Source: Chrysaora quinquecirrha (taxonomy: Eukaryota > Cnidaria > Scyphozoa > Semaeostomeae > Pelagiidae). Taken from it: a stretch of 64,000 nucleotides of DNA. Under the pieces are notes generated by a model. That model searched no databases and was not told where the DNA came from. It saw only the letters and a list, made by a program, of their open reading frames with translations. The first letter of the stretch is position 1; each line of letters starts with the position of its first letter. Where the stretch lies: positions 1 through 64,000 of the forward strand of contig JACTAT010000366.1 of NCBI GenBank assembly GCA_014526335.1, in the 5' to 3' direction. The translations under genes were made by a program, and so were the position numbers. Positions 38,701 to 48,237 of the stretch are shown here, one piece after another.

Positions 38701-41700
38701 TATCTACCATGGCCCTTTTTCATAAAAACTATGAGTATTTTGGCAACAAGTGATTGTTGTGAAAGCTGTTTTTGAAAATGCTTCTTGTTTCACAGCTTCA
38801 ATGGGCAAGAGATGCCAATGATTTTGAGCGATCCTGACGATTTTCTGGGATGGTATAACTTAAGATTCAAGATCCAAGATTCAAGATCCAAGATCCGAGA
38901 TATTAAGATCCGAGATATTAAGATCCGAGATATTAAGATCCGAGAAATTAAGATCCGAGAGATTAAGATCCGAGAAATTAAGATCCGAGAAATTAAGATC
39001 CGAGAAATTAAGATCCGAGAAAGTAAGATCCAAGAAATTAAGATCCCAGAAATTAAGATCCAAGAAATTAAGATCCCAGAAATTAAGATCCGAGATATTA
39101 AGATCCGAGATATTAAGATCCAAGAAATTAAGTTCCAATATTTGGCGGTTTATACATACTAGTATAAACCGCCAAATTTGAGAATTGTTTAACATAGAAA
39201 AAAAACAAAACCAAAATTATACTTATAACTTAGGCCTATGGAATAGACAATATGAAGTCACTGTATTTTTAGCTTAAATTTGTTTGTTTTCTATTTTTTT
39301 TCATTCATAATGTCGTCAACTGTAATCTTGATGATGATTGTTGAATCAATTGAAACATGTGACAGGATATTGTATTTAGAAAAAAATAAAAATGAAAAAA
39401 TGAAATATCACTTTAAAATGATGAGTGGTTACAGAACATGTAATAAATATTTGTGAAAATTAAGACATTTCCACTAAAATCAAGTTAATTCTTGTGCCAG
39501 TCAACGTTAATGATATTCAGCAATTTCTACTATTTTAAGAGCATAGGATGCATGATGATCTTCGATTAACCTAAGCAACAAGCTGCAACAGCAAAAGGAA
39601 AATGCAAAAATTACCACACTGTAAGGATTCTACCAGATAAAGGGAAGTGAGAGAAAGTAAGAAAGGGCCGTTATCTACCATGGCCCTTTTTCATAAAAAC
39701 TATGAGTATTTTGGCAACAAGTGATTGTTGTGAAAGCTGTTTTTGAAAATGATTCTTGTTTCACAGCTTCAATGGGCAAGAGATGCCAATGATTTTGAGC
39801 GATCCTGACGATTTTCTGGGATATGGTATAATTTAAGATTCAAGATCCAAGATTCAAGATCCAAGATCCGAGATATTAAGATCCGAGATATTAAGATCCG
39901 AGATATTAAGATCCGAGAAATTAAGATCCGAGAAATTAAGATCCAAGAAATTAAGATCCCAGAAATTAAGATCCAAGAAATTAAGATCCCAGAAATTAAG
40001 ATCCGAGATATTAAGATCCGAGATATTAAGATCCAAGAAATTAAGTTCCAATATTTGGCGGTTTATACATACTAGTATAAACCGCCAAATTTGAGAATTG
40101 TTTAACATAGAAAAAAAACAAAACCAAAATTATACTTATAACTTAGGCCAATGGAATAGACAACATGAAGTCACTGTATTTTTAGCTTAAATTTGTTTGT
40201 TTTCTATTTTTGTTCATTCATAATGTCGTCAACTGTAATCTTGATGATGATTGTTGAATCAATTGAAACATGTGACAGGATATTGTATTTAGAAAAAATA
40301 AAATGAAAAATGAAATATCACTTTAAAATGATGAGTGGTTACAGAACATGTAATAAATATTTGTGAAAATTAAGACATTTCCACTAAAATCAAGTTAATT
40401 CTTGTGCCAGTCAACGTTAATGATATTCAGCAATTTCTACTATTTTAAGAGCATAGGATGCATGATGATCTTCGATTAACCTAAGCAACAAGCTGCAACA
40501 GCAAAAGGAAAATGCAAAAATTACCACACTGTAAGGATTCTACCAGATAAAGGGAAGTGAGAGAAAGTAAGAAAGGGCCGTTATCTACCATGGCCCTTTT
40601 TCATAAAAACTATGAGTATTTTGGCAACAAGTGATTGTTGTGAAAGCTGTTTTTGAAAATGATTCTTGTTTCACAGCTTCAATGGGCAAGAGATGCCAAT
40701 GATTTTGAGCGATCCTGACGATTTTCTGGGATATGGTATAATTTAAGATTCAAGATCCAAGATTCAAGATCCAAGATCCGAGATATTAAGATCCGAGAAA
40801 TTAAGATCCGAGAAATTAAGATCCAAGAAATTAAGATCCCAGAAATTAAGATCCAAGAAATTAAGATCCCAGAAATTAAGATCCGAGATATTAAGATCCG
40901 AGATATTAAGATCCAAGAAATTAAGTTCCAATATTTGGCGGTTTATACATACTAGTATAAACCGCCAAATTTGAGAATTGTTTAACATAGAAAAAAAACA
41001 AAACTAAAATTATACTTATAACTTAGGCCTATGGAATAGACAACATGAAGTCACTGTATTTTTAGCTTAAATTTGTTTGTTTTCTATTTTTAAACAATTC
41101 TCAAATTTGGCCGCCAAATTTGAGAATTGTTTAAAAATAGAAAACAAACAAGACTAAAATTATCATGAATAAGAATTATTCTGTATTTTGTTATTAATTT
41201 TCACGCGAAAACAATCACGAAGTGCTCATCGGAGACAAATTTTTCGGAAACTAAAACTAAAAAACCAAAACACAAGGTGAAACCGTGGATCGATCCGGCG
41301 ACTATATAATTCGCGTCACGGGTACTAACCCACAGAGCTACTGTAGTGCTGAGGAAACTCAGTGATTTTCTTGATGTGATGAACAGAATATAGATATTGT
41401 TGCTGCATTTGCTGATGCAAACAGACAGCCCCATTTTCACCCTGAACCCTATTTTGGCCAGGCCCTAAACCCTATTTGGGAACAAGGAAGATGGGGTACA
41501 TGTGTGTGAAGCTCCTCGTATCCCCGCAATTTATTGCAGAAACATGTTTATAGTAAAACAGAAGCTAAATAACGAAAAGTTCGGTCATTAATATCTCGGA
41601 TCTTAATTTCTTGGATCTTAATTTCTTGGATCTTAATATCTCGGATCTTAATATCTCAAATCCTGGATCTTGAATCTTGGATCTTGAATCTTAAATTATA

Positions 41701-42666
41701 CCATCCCGATTCAGGAAGAGCATTGTTGTATTTAACCCTGCAGACAAAGTCACTCTTCCTAAAAGTAACAGGACAATTTGCAAGTTAGTTCACCAATTGT
41801 TATAAAAGATATTAAAATAGTTGAAATATGAGTAAGATGATTTTCAAAGCACTATCCCACAGCAGTTTCAATCACGTTAAGTCAATAAAGTGCACTTGTA
41901 GGTTGATTGTAACTAGTTCAACAAATCGCCTCCCAAATAAACCCACTGGCATGCAATCACCCTTCCTGCATACATGGAATATTACAGTGGCCAATTTTAT
42001 GCCAAGACAACTGATCATACAAATTAACAAATGATTTTCTAGGAAAAAGATTTTATACACATCTCAAGGCAATATTTTGAAGTAAACTAAGCCTTTCCTA
42101 GACCTAAACCAGAATAAGTCTACAATTTTTCAGCACAAACATCAAGATAACAACACTATGTACTGTACAGCACACATCAGCTTGTGAGTACAACCAACAC
42201 AGTGCAAGAATTTGCTCCCGTCAATCTTTCCACTTAGATTGTATTGGACTGAAAAATTCACCAAATACAGTTATACTTACACAACTCTTCCTGACCTAAG
42301 AAAAAATAAGGAAAAATTAACAACAAAAAAACATACAATAATTGAGCAAAGATCTACAGATTACAGCTGCCTAAAGTTGTCACTTTGACATTTTTTCAGG
42401 CCCTTGGTCTCAAAAGATGTCAACAAAATCACAACAAAAATAAAAATTAAACTATCACAATGGAAGATATTATGCATTTCATTGAAAATAACATTGAATG
42501 ACAACATTTTACAGAGCTTAGAAAACCCTGCCATGTACATATAAATACGACTTCCACAACCATGCTACTCAACTGTTGATCATTATTCCAATTAGTTTTA
42601 GAAAAATTTATATCAGACAGGGGACACAAGCTCATACTTTCTTCCAGTTTTCATAGCTGCTGACAT
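15848..42666 (-). CDS. paf1: RNA polymerase II-associated factor 1 (Paf1 complex subunit)
   Basis: Paf1 is the scaffold of the nuclear Paf1 complex, which travels with RNA polymerase II and supports elongation and histone H2B ubiquitination (family knowledge). I place 14 coding exons: 42638-42666, 41702-41758, 26475-26596, 24545-24611, 22067-22168, 21699-21747, 21515-21571, 21300-21368, 21016-21119, 19181-19300, 18992-19058, 16500-16594, 16273-16384 and 15848-16135, 1338 nt in one frame. Diagnostic stretches are [97 protein letters not shown] and an acidic, Ser-rich tail. About 445 residues compares with roughly 530 in vertebrates. The usual IPFDPKF-type segment after NALP is absent: exon 2 runs into satellite DNA. 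Most introns are full of repeats. Confidence 0.93.
16273..16384 (-). CDS. paf1: paf1 coding exon 13
   Basis: 112 nt reading [20 protein letters not shown], then [10 protein letters not shown], between TTAAAAACAG and CCAG|GTGAAC. Confidence 0.93.
16500..16594 (-). CDS. paf1: paf1 coding exon 12 (5' edge uncertain)
   Basis: It reads [20 protein letters not shown] then TR, matching the family's [21 protein letters not shown] block. The acceptor GAAATAG at 16595 is the one that keeps phase and adds about ten less conserved residues. Confidence 0.85.
17498..18962. mobile_element. Inverted-repeat element in a paf1 intron
   Basis: The ends match as AGTAAAACAAATTAACC and, in reverse complement, AGTAAAACAAATCAACC. 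Subterminal arms of about 250 bp are rich in TGTCCCTAAAT on the left and ATTTAGGGACA on the right. The interior has short broken coding-like frames (for example [20 protein letters not shown] at about 18361) preceded by stops, which may be decayed gene fragments. The superfamily is not recognised. Confidence 0.65.
18992..19058 (-). CDS. paf1: paf1 coding exon 11
   Basis: 67 nt reading [20 protein letters not shown], in phase with exon 10, with donor GAG|GTAAAG. An inverted-repeat element ends at 18962, inside the flanking intron. Confidence 0.93.
19181..19300 (-). CDS. paf1: paf1 coding exon 10
   Basis: 120 nt reading [20 protein letters not shown], then LRKRKREND, between TTTCAACAG and [20 protein letters not shown] followed by a KKRKR run is a hallmark of Paf1. 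Confidence 0.95.
19788..19836. repeat. (TA)n tract beside the MITE pair
   Basis: Mostly TA dinucleotides. Similar tracts lie at 20449-20476. They probably served as insertion sites for the TA-specific MITEs. Confidence 0.8.
19837..20448. mobile_element. Mariner/Tc1-type MITE, copy 1
   Basis: 612 bp with inverted ends CAGGGTGGCCCAAAAAAAAG and, at the right, TTTTTTTGGGCCACCCTG, inserted in a (TA)n tract so TA flanks both ends. There is no coding capacity. It shares interior sequence with the copy at 20477. Confidence 0.85.
20477..20989. mobile_element. Mariner/Tc1-type MITE, copy 2
   Basis: 513 bp with the same CAGGGTGGCCC ends and shared interior blocks (for example GAGCTTCCATCTCGGCGCAA), in the same orientation as copy 1 and separated from it by (TA)n. 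It ends 26 bp from a paf1 exon. Confidence 0.85.
21016..21119 (-). CDS. paf1: paf1 coding exon 9
   Basis: 104 nt reading [15 protein letters not shown] and [11 protein letters not shown]. Its donor is only 26 bp from the end of a mariner-type MITE at 20477-20989. Confidence 0.92.
21300..21368 (-). CDS. paf1: paf1 coding exon 8
   Basis: 69 nt in phase 0, reading [20 protein letters not shown] then DFQ, between ATTTCCAG and CAG|GTATCA. Confidence 0.92.
21515..21571 (-). CDS. paf1: paf1 coding exon 7
   Basis: 57 nt in phase 0, reading [19 protein letters not shown], between CCTTTAAG and CCT|GTAAGT. Confidence 0.9.
21699..21747 (-). CDS. paf1: paf1 coding exon 6
   Basis: 49 nt between CCATTCAG and ATAAG|GTATAT, reading [16 protein letters not shown] in phase with both neighbours. 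Confidence 0.85.
22067..22168 (-). CDS. paf1: paf1 coding exon 5
   Basis: It reads [20 protein letters not shown] between TTTCCTCAG and AAAAC|GTGAGT, matching the [19 protein letters not shown] block of the family. Confidence 0.93.
22500..23685. other. paf1 intron sequence with a dispersed-repeat fragment
   Basis: No gene is seen. Near 23064 a TACAGGGTGTTCC motif resembles a mariner end, but I find no partner end. The segment 23186-23218 matches 43974-44010 in inverted orientation. A run of G residues lies at 23280-23290. Confidence 0.4.
23686..23834. repeat. CAT/ATG microsatellite
   Basis: About 60 bp of perfect CAT triplets is followed by about 90 bp of interrupted triplets. It creates long spurious poly-His, poly-Met and poly-Asp frames. 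Confidence 0.97.
24545..24611 (-). CDS. paf1: paf1 coding exon 4, apparent GC donor
   Basis: It reads [20 protein letters not shown]. The only donor that keeps frame with exon 22168 is AAAAG|GCAAAT, a GC-AG intron with a near-consensus GC site. Confidence 0.85.
24909..25627. mobile_element. piggyBac-type MITE, copy 1
   Basis: 719 bp with inverted ends CCCTTTCACATCCGC and GCGGGTGTGAAAGGG, flanked by TTAA at 24905 and 25628. TTAA targets with CCC...GGG ends are the piggyBac signature. There is no transposase. Confidence 0.88.
26475..26596 (-). CDS. paf1: paf1 coding exon 3
   Basis: It reads [18 protein letters not shown], then [17 protein letters not shown], near-diagnostic Paf1 sequence. The acceptor is CATACTAG and the donor AATG|GTGAGT. 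Confidence 0.95.
29613..33145. mobile_element. Element with ~570-bp inverted ends inside the satellite
   Basis: The left end ATAGACAGGGCCTAAATTAC matches the right end (reverse complement ATAGACAGGGAAATTAC), and the similarity continues inward to about 30190 and 32575 with small indels. The interior of 2.4 kb has only short frames that I do not recognise. A hAT-like insertion sits at 30576-31015. Flanking sequence on both sides is satellite, so it inserted after the array formed; a clear target duplication is not seen. Confidence 0.8.
30576..31015. mobile_element. hAT-like non-autonomous insertion
   Basis: The ends CAGGGCATCTT and AAGATGCCCTG are inverted, with further similarity between ACTACTGGGCC and GGCCCACTAGT. 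Flanking octamers (GCGTTCAT and CGGTTCAT) agree at six of eight positions, a possible decayed duplication. A related diverged copy lies near 59460-59695. Confidence 0.55.
41075..41149. repeat. Perfect palindrome at the array's end
   Basis: Arms of about 37 bp, reading GTTTGTTTTCTATTTTTAAA and onward to CAAATTTGG, are mirrored immediately. It marks the point where satellite sequence flips orientation. Confidence 0.9.
41270..41345 (-). repeat. tRNA-like (SINE-type) segment
   Basis: On the minus strand TAGCTCTGTGGGTTAGT resembles a polymerase III A box and GGATCGATCCAC a B box at suitable spacing. It is probably the head of a tRNA-derived SINE. I cannot fold it into a good tRNA. Confidence 0.5.
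41590..41705 (-). repeat. Inverted satellite fragment abutting paf1 exon 2
   Basis: On the minus strand it carries GATCCGAGATATTAAGATCC-type subrepeats and the unit's GGATGGTATAATTTAAG junction, which continues directly into the paf1 coding sequence. Confidence 0.9.
41702..41758 (-). CDS. paf1: paf1 coding exon 2, truncated against satellite DNA
   Basis: After TTACTTTTAG it reads [17 protein letters not shown], a conserved Paf1 N-terminal block. The only nearby donor (GGGATG|GTATAATTT) lies within sequence shared with every unit of the satellite array. Splicing from it to 26596 keeps the frame but omits about 15 conserved residues. Confidence 0.75.
42638..42666 (-). CDS. paf1: paf1 coding exon 1 (start codon)
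   Basis: ATG at 42666 reads MSAAMKTGR and is followed by the donor AA|GTATGAG. The two carried bases join exactly to exon 41758 to give a KKSDFVCRV reading. The exon is very short, so this start is inferred from frame and splice site. Confidence 0.6.
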
Positions 42667-42916
42667 TTTAGCTCTCAAAAACAGTAAGGTAGTTGCTATG
42701 GATGAGCAAATGCCAAGAGCCAATGGTTCTGTACGAGCTTATCGTACCGGGGAACAGGGCCCAGAAGAACCGAAATGAAAGAAGAAGATGCTTCTGTGCT
42801 GCACTTAAATACAATTAGATTGTCACTGTTGCCTCATACAAGAAACGGCAATTTTGAAAAAACTCAAACAAAACATTATCTTTACCAATACTGCAGTGCC
42901 AATGTCTAAAATACAT

Positions 42917-43402
42917 CAGGCCTCCCCAGGAAGATTTTAGTAGGTGGGCGGTAATCGCTCGCCTCAAAAAATTCAGGTGGGCGGCTTTTGTCTTCCTTAA
43001 GAGGCTGTTAAAGGGTATAATACAGTACTAAAAATACAGTACTAAACAGAAGAAAACAAAGTTTTTAAGGAGAAAAACACTTATTTAGACTAATTGAAAC
43101 CAATTATGAAATTCCGAAAAACAAGAAAGAAAAGAATCTTTTTTAGGACAAAAGTACGTTCAGTCTTCAACTGTGATGCTTATCATCATTAAAAAGTCCT
43201 CAACAGAACTAAAAACAGGAAAAGTCTAAGGTGACAAGGAAATTAGTCTATTTAAAGATTAACGGATGAGATTTCCTGTCTGTCTGGTGCTTTCAAATGA
43301 AGAAAGAAAAGCGAAGGTGGGCGGATTTTTTGATTATTTTATATCGAGGGGAGCGATGACAGCTCACCTTGAGCATTCGAGGGGAGTGACGAGGCGGGCC
43401 TG
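42917..43402. mobile_element. Non-autonomous element with 7-bp target duplication
   Basis: Inverted ends CAGGCCTCCCC and GGCGGGCCTG are flanked on both sides by AATACAT (42910-42916 and 43403-43409). The 486-bp interior is non-coding. The end sequence and duplication length suggest a hAT-like MITE with one altered duplication base. Confidence 0.65.
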
Positions 43403-43419
43403 AATACATAATGTAGGTA

Positions 43420-43735
43420 ATCCCGTACAGAAAAAGCTGGGGAAATCTTGGGAAATAGCTGGGTCAAATCCAAGGATTCCCGGGAAAAACTCGAGCTGGG
43501 GAAATGATTAAAAAATCCTGGGAAAGCAGGGGCCAGATATGTGACGAAAATCAGCGAGAATATCCTGGGATTCCCGGGAAAGCTGGGATCCAAGAAAACC
43601 CAGGAATCCCGGGAAAGAACTTGAGCTTGGGAAATGATAAAAAATCCCGGGAAAGCTTGGTCCAGAATCTCGCGTCAATAGATACAAGAAATTTCAGGGA
43701 TTTCTGGGTAAACTGGGAACCGAGTAAACTCGCTT
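43420..43735. repeat. Imperfect direct repeats rich in CCCGGGAAA
   Basis: Two to three diverged units of about 115-130 bp carry GGGATTCCCGGGAAA and CTGGGAAATGATTAAAAAATC blocks. The frames open across it are repeat artefacts. Confidence 0.6.
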
Positions 43736-44010
43736 AGAAAACAGTGATAAACTTCTGTGATTTCAGATCAGTTGAGAAGCTTTGATCATGCTTTGATGCT
43801 CCATTCATTGAACTTCTCCAAATCTCCAGCATAAAAAGTTTTGATCGTTCTTTTGCAGTCCAAATAATATCAGAGCCTGTATTTCGTTGTGTGAAAGGCT
43901 TGTGAGATAAGATAACAATATATCATATATGTAAGTTTTTTTTCAACGCAGGCTAAAGTTCCTTTATTTGAGTTATTATATTCGGACTTATCAAGGCTGT
44001 TTCTGACACC

Positions 44011-44156
44011 GTATTAGACATGATAGTCACCACTTATCATGACAAGCCTTTGATATTTGGTAGGAGAACGTTTCGGGAGACGGATCTCTGCCGAAACGTG
44101 GCCCTACTAAGTATCAAAGGCTTGTCATGACAAGTGGTGACTACCATGTCTAATAC
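44011..44156. repeat. Fold-back repeat, 146 bp
   Basis: GTATTAGACATGATAGTCACC is mirrored by GGTGACTACCATGTCTAATAC. Most of the length pairs (including CATGACAAGCCTTTGATA) with a loop near GAGACGGATCTCTGCC. It is probably a MITE. Confidence 0.85.
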
Positions 44157-44159
44157 GTT

Positions 44160-45098
44160 GTTCCTTTTTTTGTTAACAAAATGAGGCTGAACATTCCTTT
44201 TAATGTCTCTTGTCGTGAAACATGCTTGAATACTAATGTTTAAAACAAGTTCATTTAAATTTGCTTCGTTTTCTAACTTTCAACATAAATTGACTCTTTT
44301 TGGGAAGTAGCTACTATGGGAAATATCTTGTACTTTGGCTATGTTAGTCAATTGTGTAATCTGTCTTGTTTAAAAAAGTTATTCTTAGTTTTTCATTGGA
44401 GTCTCGATAGTTCCTTCCAGTTTATTGACTTTTAGAAAAGTTCAGCCTCAAGTTCTTTACAAAGGTGTTCCTTATATAAAAAAAACGTTTATTTAGAAAT
44501 AGTTTTTTCAAAAGCAGAAGGGATCCTCGCACAGTCCACTAGAACAAACATTCCTTTTGACAATCGGCTTTATACCTGGCGCTAAAAAGAGGCGAAATCG
44601 ATACTACCCGAGAAGGAGTGCCAATCCCGGGTTTTGGATGCTTTCTGTCTTCGAAACTCGGAAGATTTTGGAGGTTCAGAAAAACATGCCCATACCTAAC
44701 TACTGTAAATAGCAACAAAACAGATATGGATAATAACTCAAATAATAACCAAACGCCAAAAAAGGTACAACAGTTTGTCTCCTGTTTGTTTTCATTAAAA
44801 CTTTTGAATATTGTCTCTTTGCCTTAAAACAAACTATCTTGCATGCAGGGTCAACCTCTTTTCATACCTAATAAAAAAATCAAACTTGAACGTATGCTCA
44901 CAATGAAAAGTTCAATATCTACTAGATACTAATGGACTTTATCCAAACTGTTTCCAAGTGTACAAGGTTTATTGCGTTATTAGCTTCTCGAGTTATCCGT
45001 ACTTGATTGTATTCTACTTTAGTGGCACAAAGTTTAAGCGTTAACCATTAAAATATAGCTTGCTTAACATCAGCAACATCATCAAAATTATATATAGA
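44160..45098. other. Intergenic, nothing recognised
   Basis: AT-rich sequence with no exon-like frame and no clear repeat structure that I can see. Confidence 0.4.
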
Positions 45099-45100
45099 TA

Positions 45101-45264
45101 CAGTATAATCCGGTTATAACGTACTCTCTTAAAAAGTACTCTAGGATATTTTAATTGTCCCTGAAGTCAGAGAACAAAGAAAAATACCCTGTTTATAACA
45201 TACTTTTCTTATAACGTACCAATTACGAGGGTCCCTTCAAGTACGTTATAACCGGATTATACTG
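45101..45264. mobile_element. pogo/Tigger-type MITE
   Basis: 164 bp with inverted ends CAGTATAATCCGGTTATAAC and GTTATAACCGGATTATACTG, flanked by TA. This is the end pattern of pogo/Tigger members of the Tc1/mariner superfamily. Confidence 0.88.
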
Positions 45265-45661
45265 TAGTCCCTACATTTGAATAACTAGATAATCTTTAGA
45301 TATTAGCCTTGTTAGATAGACGCCCAATAGACATACATTTAAGAGAAGGCATGGACTTCTCCATGGTTATTTTCACCGGGACTTCAAAAATACAAGTTGT
45401 GCTCAAAATTTCATAAAAAGTAGAAAAACTGAGAGGGAAATTCAACTCCTACACCAAAGTGAATCTTTAAGATTGATTTAAACATTTTATTGAAAGTTAT
45501 TCACCTCACTTTGAGGCCCTATTTGTGCTCTCAAATGGCCATAGCATTTGTGTTAGGCAGTTTTCATCATAGCCAAAAAAGTGGAAAAATTGTTAAACTT
45601 GTCACAAAAAGTTGAAAAACTGGCAGAAAAATACTTTTACTGTCTAGAAATTGATTTTTAA

Positions 45662-46391
45662 CCCTTTCACATCCGCACTCCTAAGGCCATCAACTCCTGC
45701 AATCCGCATTCCCTGAGCATTCCACAAGGATGAAACTGACTAATTTCAGATCCAGTTTTCAACAGTAAAATGCACTCTGATTTGAAAATAATCCAAACAG
45801 AAAATATACAGAAAGGTTTAAAGTTTACAAATGACATATTTTTTATGATCTAAAGTCCTTTTTGTCCACTTCTATCGAATTTCTCACAAGAGGTCCTGAA
45901 AATTTGTTCTTTCCTTTTCCCGCATTGAGGCGCCATGCGAGCAACATTCAAAATGAAAGTTTCAAATCCTTCTTTCTCATCCGAAAATCAAATAAATACA
46001 TTTCCACCAACTCTAGTTGCATTTCTTCCTCAATTTATCAAAAAATTATTTGTAAATCCTGCCAAGTTGCTGAAAGCAAAGCTCTAAAACTCGAAGGAAC
46101 GATGTGGCCTAACCGCAATTACTTCCGCGCTGAAAATAACAGACAAACAACTTGTGAACTTTGAACAGGTATTGCTCCAGTTTTTCATATAGAAACATAT
46201 AGAAGAAATGAACCAATCGGATAGAGCTAATCGTGCCCTATTGTTTCCTATACAATAAAGAGCCATTCTGTTATTCCTTATTTAGATTACTGCCCTTTTA
46301 TGGGAGGCACCCGGAAAACACGAAAACGTGTTGGCGGATGTCAACAACATTCAGATCAAAACACGAAAACGTGTTGGCGGATGTGAAAGGG
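45662..46391. mobile_element. piggyBac-type MITE, copy 2
   Basis: 730 bp, closely similar throughout to 24909-25627 and in the same orientation, flanked by TTAA at 45658 and 46392. The short frames inside are shared with copy 1 and are not genes. Confidence 0.88.
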
Positions 46392-46829
46392 TTAATATTT
46401 TTTGGCAATTTAGCCTGAACTTTATTCATCTCACATTGGCACCCATCGGTTGATATTTTAAGTTGCATAAAGGCGTTTTTCTTAAATTTATTAAAAATAT
46501 AACTTCATGGCAAAGAAGATTGAAAAGCAAACACTGTTTCTTTTGGAAGTTATTCCCCGTAATGTGGACCTCCATATTTTGAACTCAATCCTGAACCAAA
46601 TCGTGAACCGAATCCTGAGCCCAGACTAGAATAAATGCAATGGCAGGGCTGGGTATCCTTTAATAAATCTTGGAAAAGCCTTCTAGAAAGCTTTAGCAGG
46701 ATTGTCATGGAGGGGATGGAGATATAATACCCAGGGTCACCAACATGTACAGTTGAGCTCTCTGCATGCACAGTGAAGAGAAGAAGGCTAGGTATCTAGA
46801 ATAATCTTAAGCTAAAACAACATTTATGG

Positions 46830-47145
46830 AGGGGGCTTTGGGATTTCACGGGTTGCGGGTTTGGCCGATTTCGCCTTCAGGTTCTCGGGCTTTTCCAAAA
46901 AATTATGCCAGTTTTTGGGTCAATTTTATTAAAAATGCAACGGGTTTTGGTTTTTGCCATTTTTCTTGCTCGTGTTTCGGGTATTGTATAGTCTAGTATA
47001 AATGTGCGGGTTTTCGGTTGTTTTCGGGTTTTAAACCTCACCAAGGATATGAACGAGTAAAATTCTTAAAACAGTTGTTGACGTTTTCGGGTTTTCCCAA
47101 TTTTCATTCCGGGTTTCGGTTTTGATACCACCAAAAGCCCCCCTC
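46830..47145. repeat. Possible MITE with GGGGGCTTT ends
   Basis: GGGGGCTTTGGG near 46832 is mirrored by CCAAAAGCCCCC near 47138. Between them TTTTCGGGTTT-type words recur. The target duplication is not clear. Confidence 0.4.
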
Positions 47146-47393
47146 TTTATGATCTCTGACATGGTCTATCTATCTATCTAGCTAATGATATGATAACAAA
47201 TAATAGGCCTAAGGGAAGAATGCTCTTCTGCTGGTCACAGGCCTGAAGAAGAACGTCGTTTTACTCTCATGACAAATGCAAACCAACTTACTCTCTCCGC
47301 TCCCTCTGTCCATCCTGTATTGTTGGAGCCATGACTTTCGTAAAACAGTACTAGAATTTTACTGTGCTGCACTGCAGTGCCTGCACCTTCAAA

Positions 47394-47943
47394 CAGGGCT
47401 CTCACTTTGCTTCATATAAAATTCCTCGAAAGTTCACGAAAAATTCCTTAGATTTCATCAAAATTCCTCAGATTTCGGTATTTGTGTAATTTTTCATAGA
47501 ACACTCTATAAGACCCCCTTATAATGTGTTGCTATAGTTCAATATCACAAATTTTGCCAAATTGGAATGTTCAATCCTTTATAATAGCTATCAGATCTAT
47601 AACTAGATGTATATCTTAAGAATACATACACGAGAGCGGCTAAAACTGGGCTCACACCTGTACACAATGAAATATCGGGCAGGAGCTTGCTATCATCGAT
47701 GAACAGTAGTTTCTAAGTAATAACTTTCAAGAATTCTTATTGTTTTGGTCTTTTTTGTTCTGTTATGGAATTTTGTTCTGTTATGTTCAATTATGGAGTA
47801 TATTATGGATTATATTTTCTTCTTTGGTGTTAAATTGGAAAATTCCTTAGAAGTTCCTTAAAAATTTAGATTCCTTAAAAAGTTCCTCAAAAGTCGGCAA
47901 AATTCCTCAGTTTAAGGAAATTTCCTCAAAAGTGAGAGCACTG
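47394..47943. mobile_element. hAT-type MITE with perfect 8-bp target duplication
   Basis: Ends CAGGGCTCTCACTTT and AAAAGTGAGAGCACTG are inverted and flanked by CCTTCAAA at 47386-47393 and 47944-47951. The interior repeats AAATTCCTCA / AAATTCCTTA words and has no gene. Confidence 0.85.
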
Positions 47944-48237
47944 CCTTCAAATCCTGGGTGAGCGGGTGAGCATGGGTCAGTGAGTGTGACCAGATCTCAA
48001 TTTGGTAATTATGCCAAAATTGCTTTAAAATTATGCCAGATTTTCCAAAATTATGCTAGATTTCAAACGGAGGCTGTTATTATCGAAAAAGAGGCTTGCG
48101 CATGCGTATAATTACACAAAACGAGAAAATTTATTGGAATTTTACTTCTGAACATGAGTGTCTAGAAAACTAAAACTAGCCGTTAACACAGTTAAGGGAG
48201 TGCTGCTCAAGGCAGAATGCAACCCGAATGCAAGTAT

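Larger units (their letters stand above)
27208..41091 (+). repeat. Satellite array of ~910-975-bp units in a paf1 intron
   Basis: The anchor TTCAATGGGCAAGAG (or its truncated form) occurs at 27681, 28646, 33144, 34106, 35081, 35991, 36944, 37857, 38797, 39768 and 40678. Each unit has a unique part of about 650 bp, a block of 15-bp subrepeats (AGATCCGAGAAATTA and variants with GATATTA, CAAGAAATTA or CCAGAAATTA), and a palindrome around TTTGGCGGTTTATAC. Unit length varies with subrepeat number. The array is broken at 29613-33145 by another element. Frames reading IKIREIK or LNFSDLNF come from the 15-bp subrepeats. Confidence 0.95.

Noticed and set aside
27765..40988. Many frames with IKIREIK or LNFSDLNF repeats
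   Set aside because: They are translations of the 15-bp subrepeat (15 is a multiple of three, so frames stay open). They occur on both strands and in several phases.
27208..41091. CRISPR-like appearance of regular repeats
   Set aside because: The DNA is eukaryotic, the repeats are nested satellites without unique spacers, and no cas genes exist.
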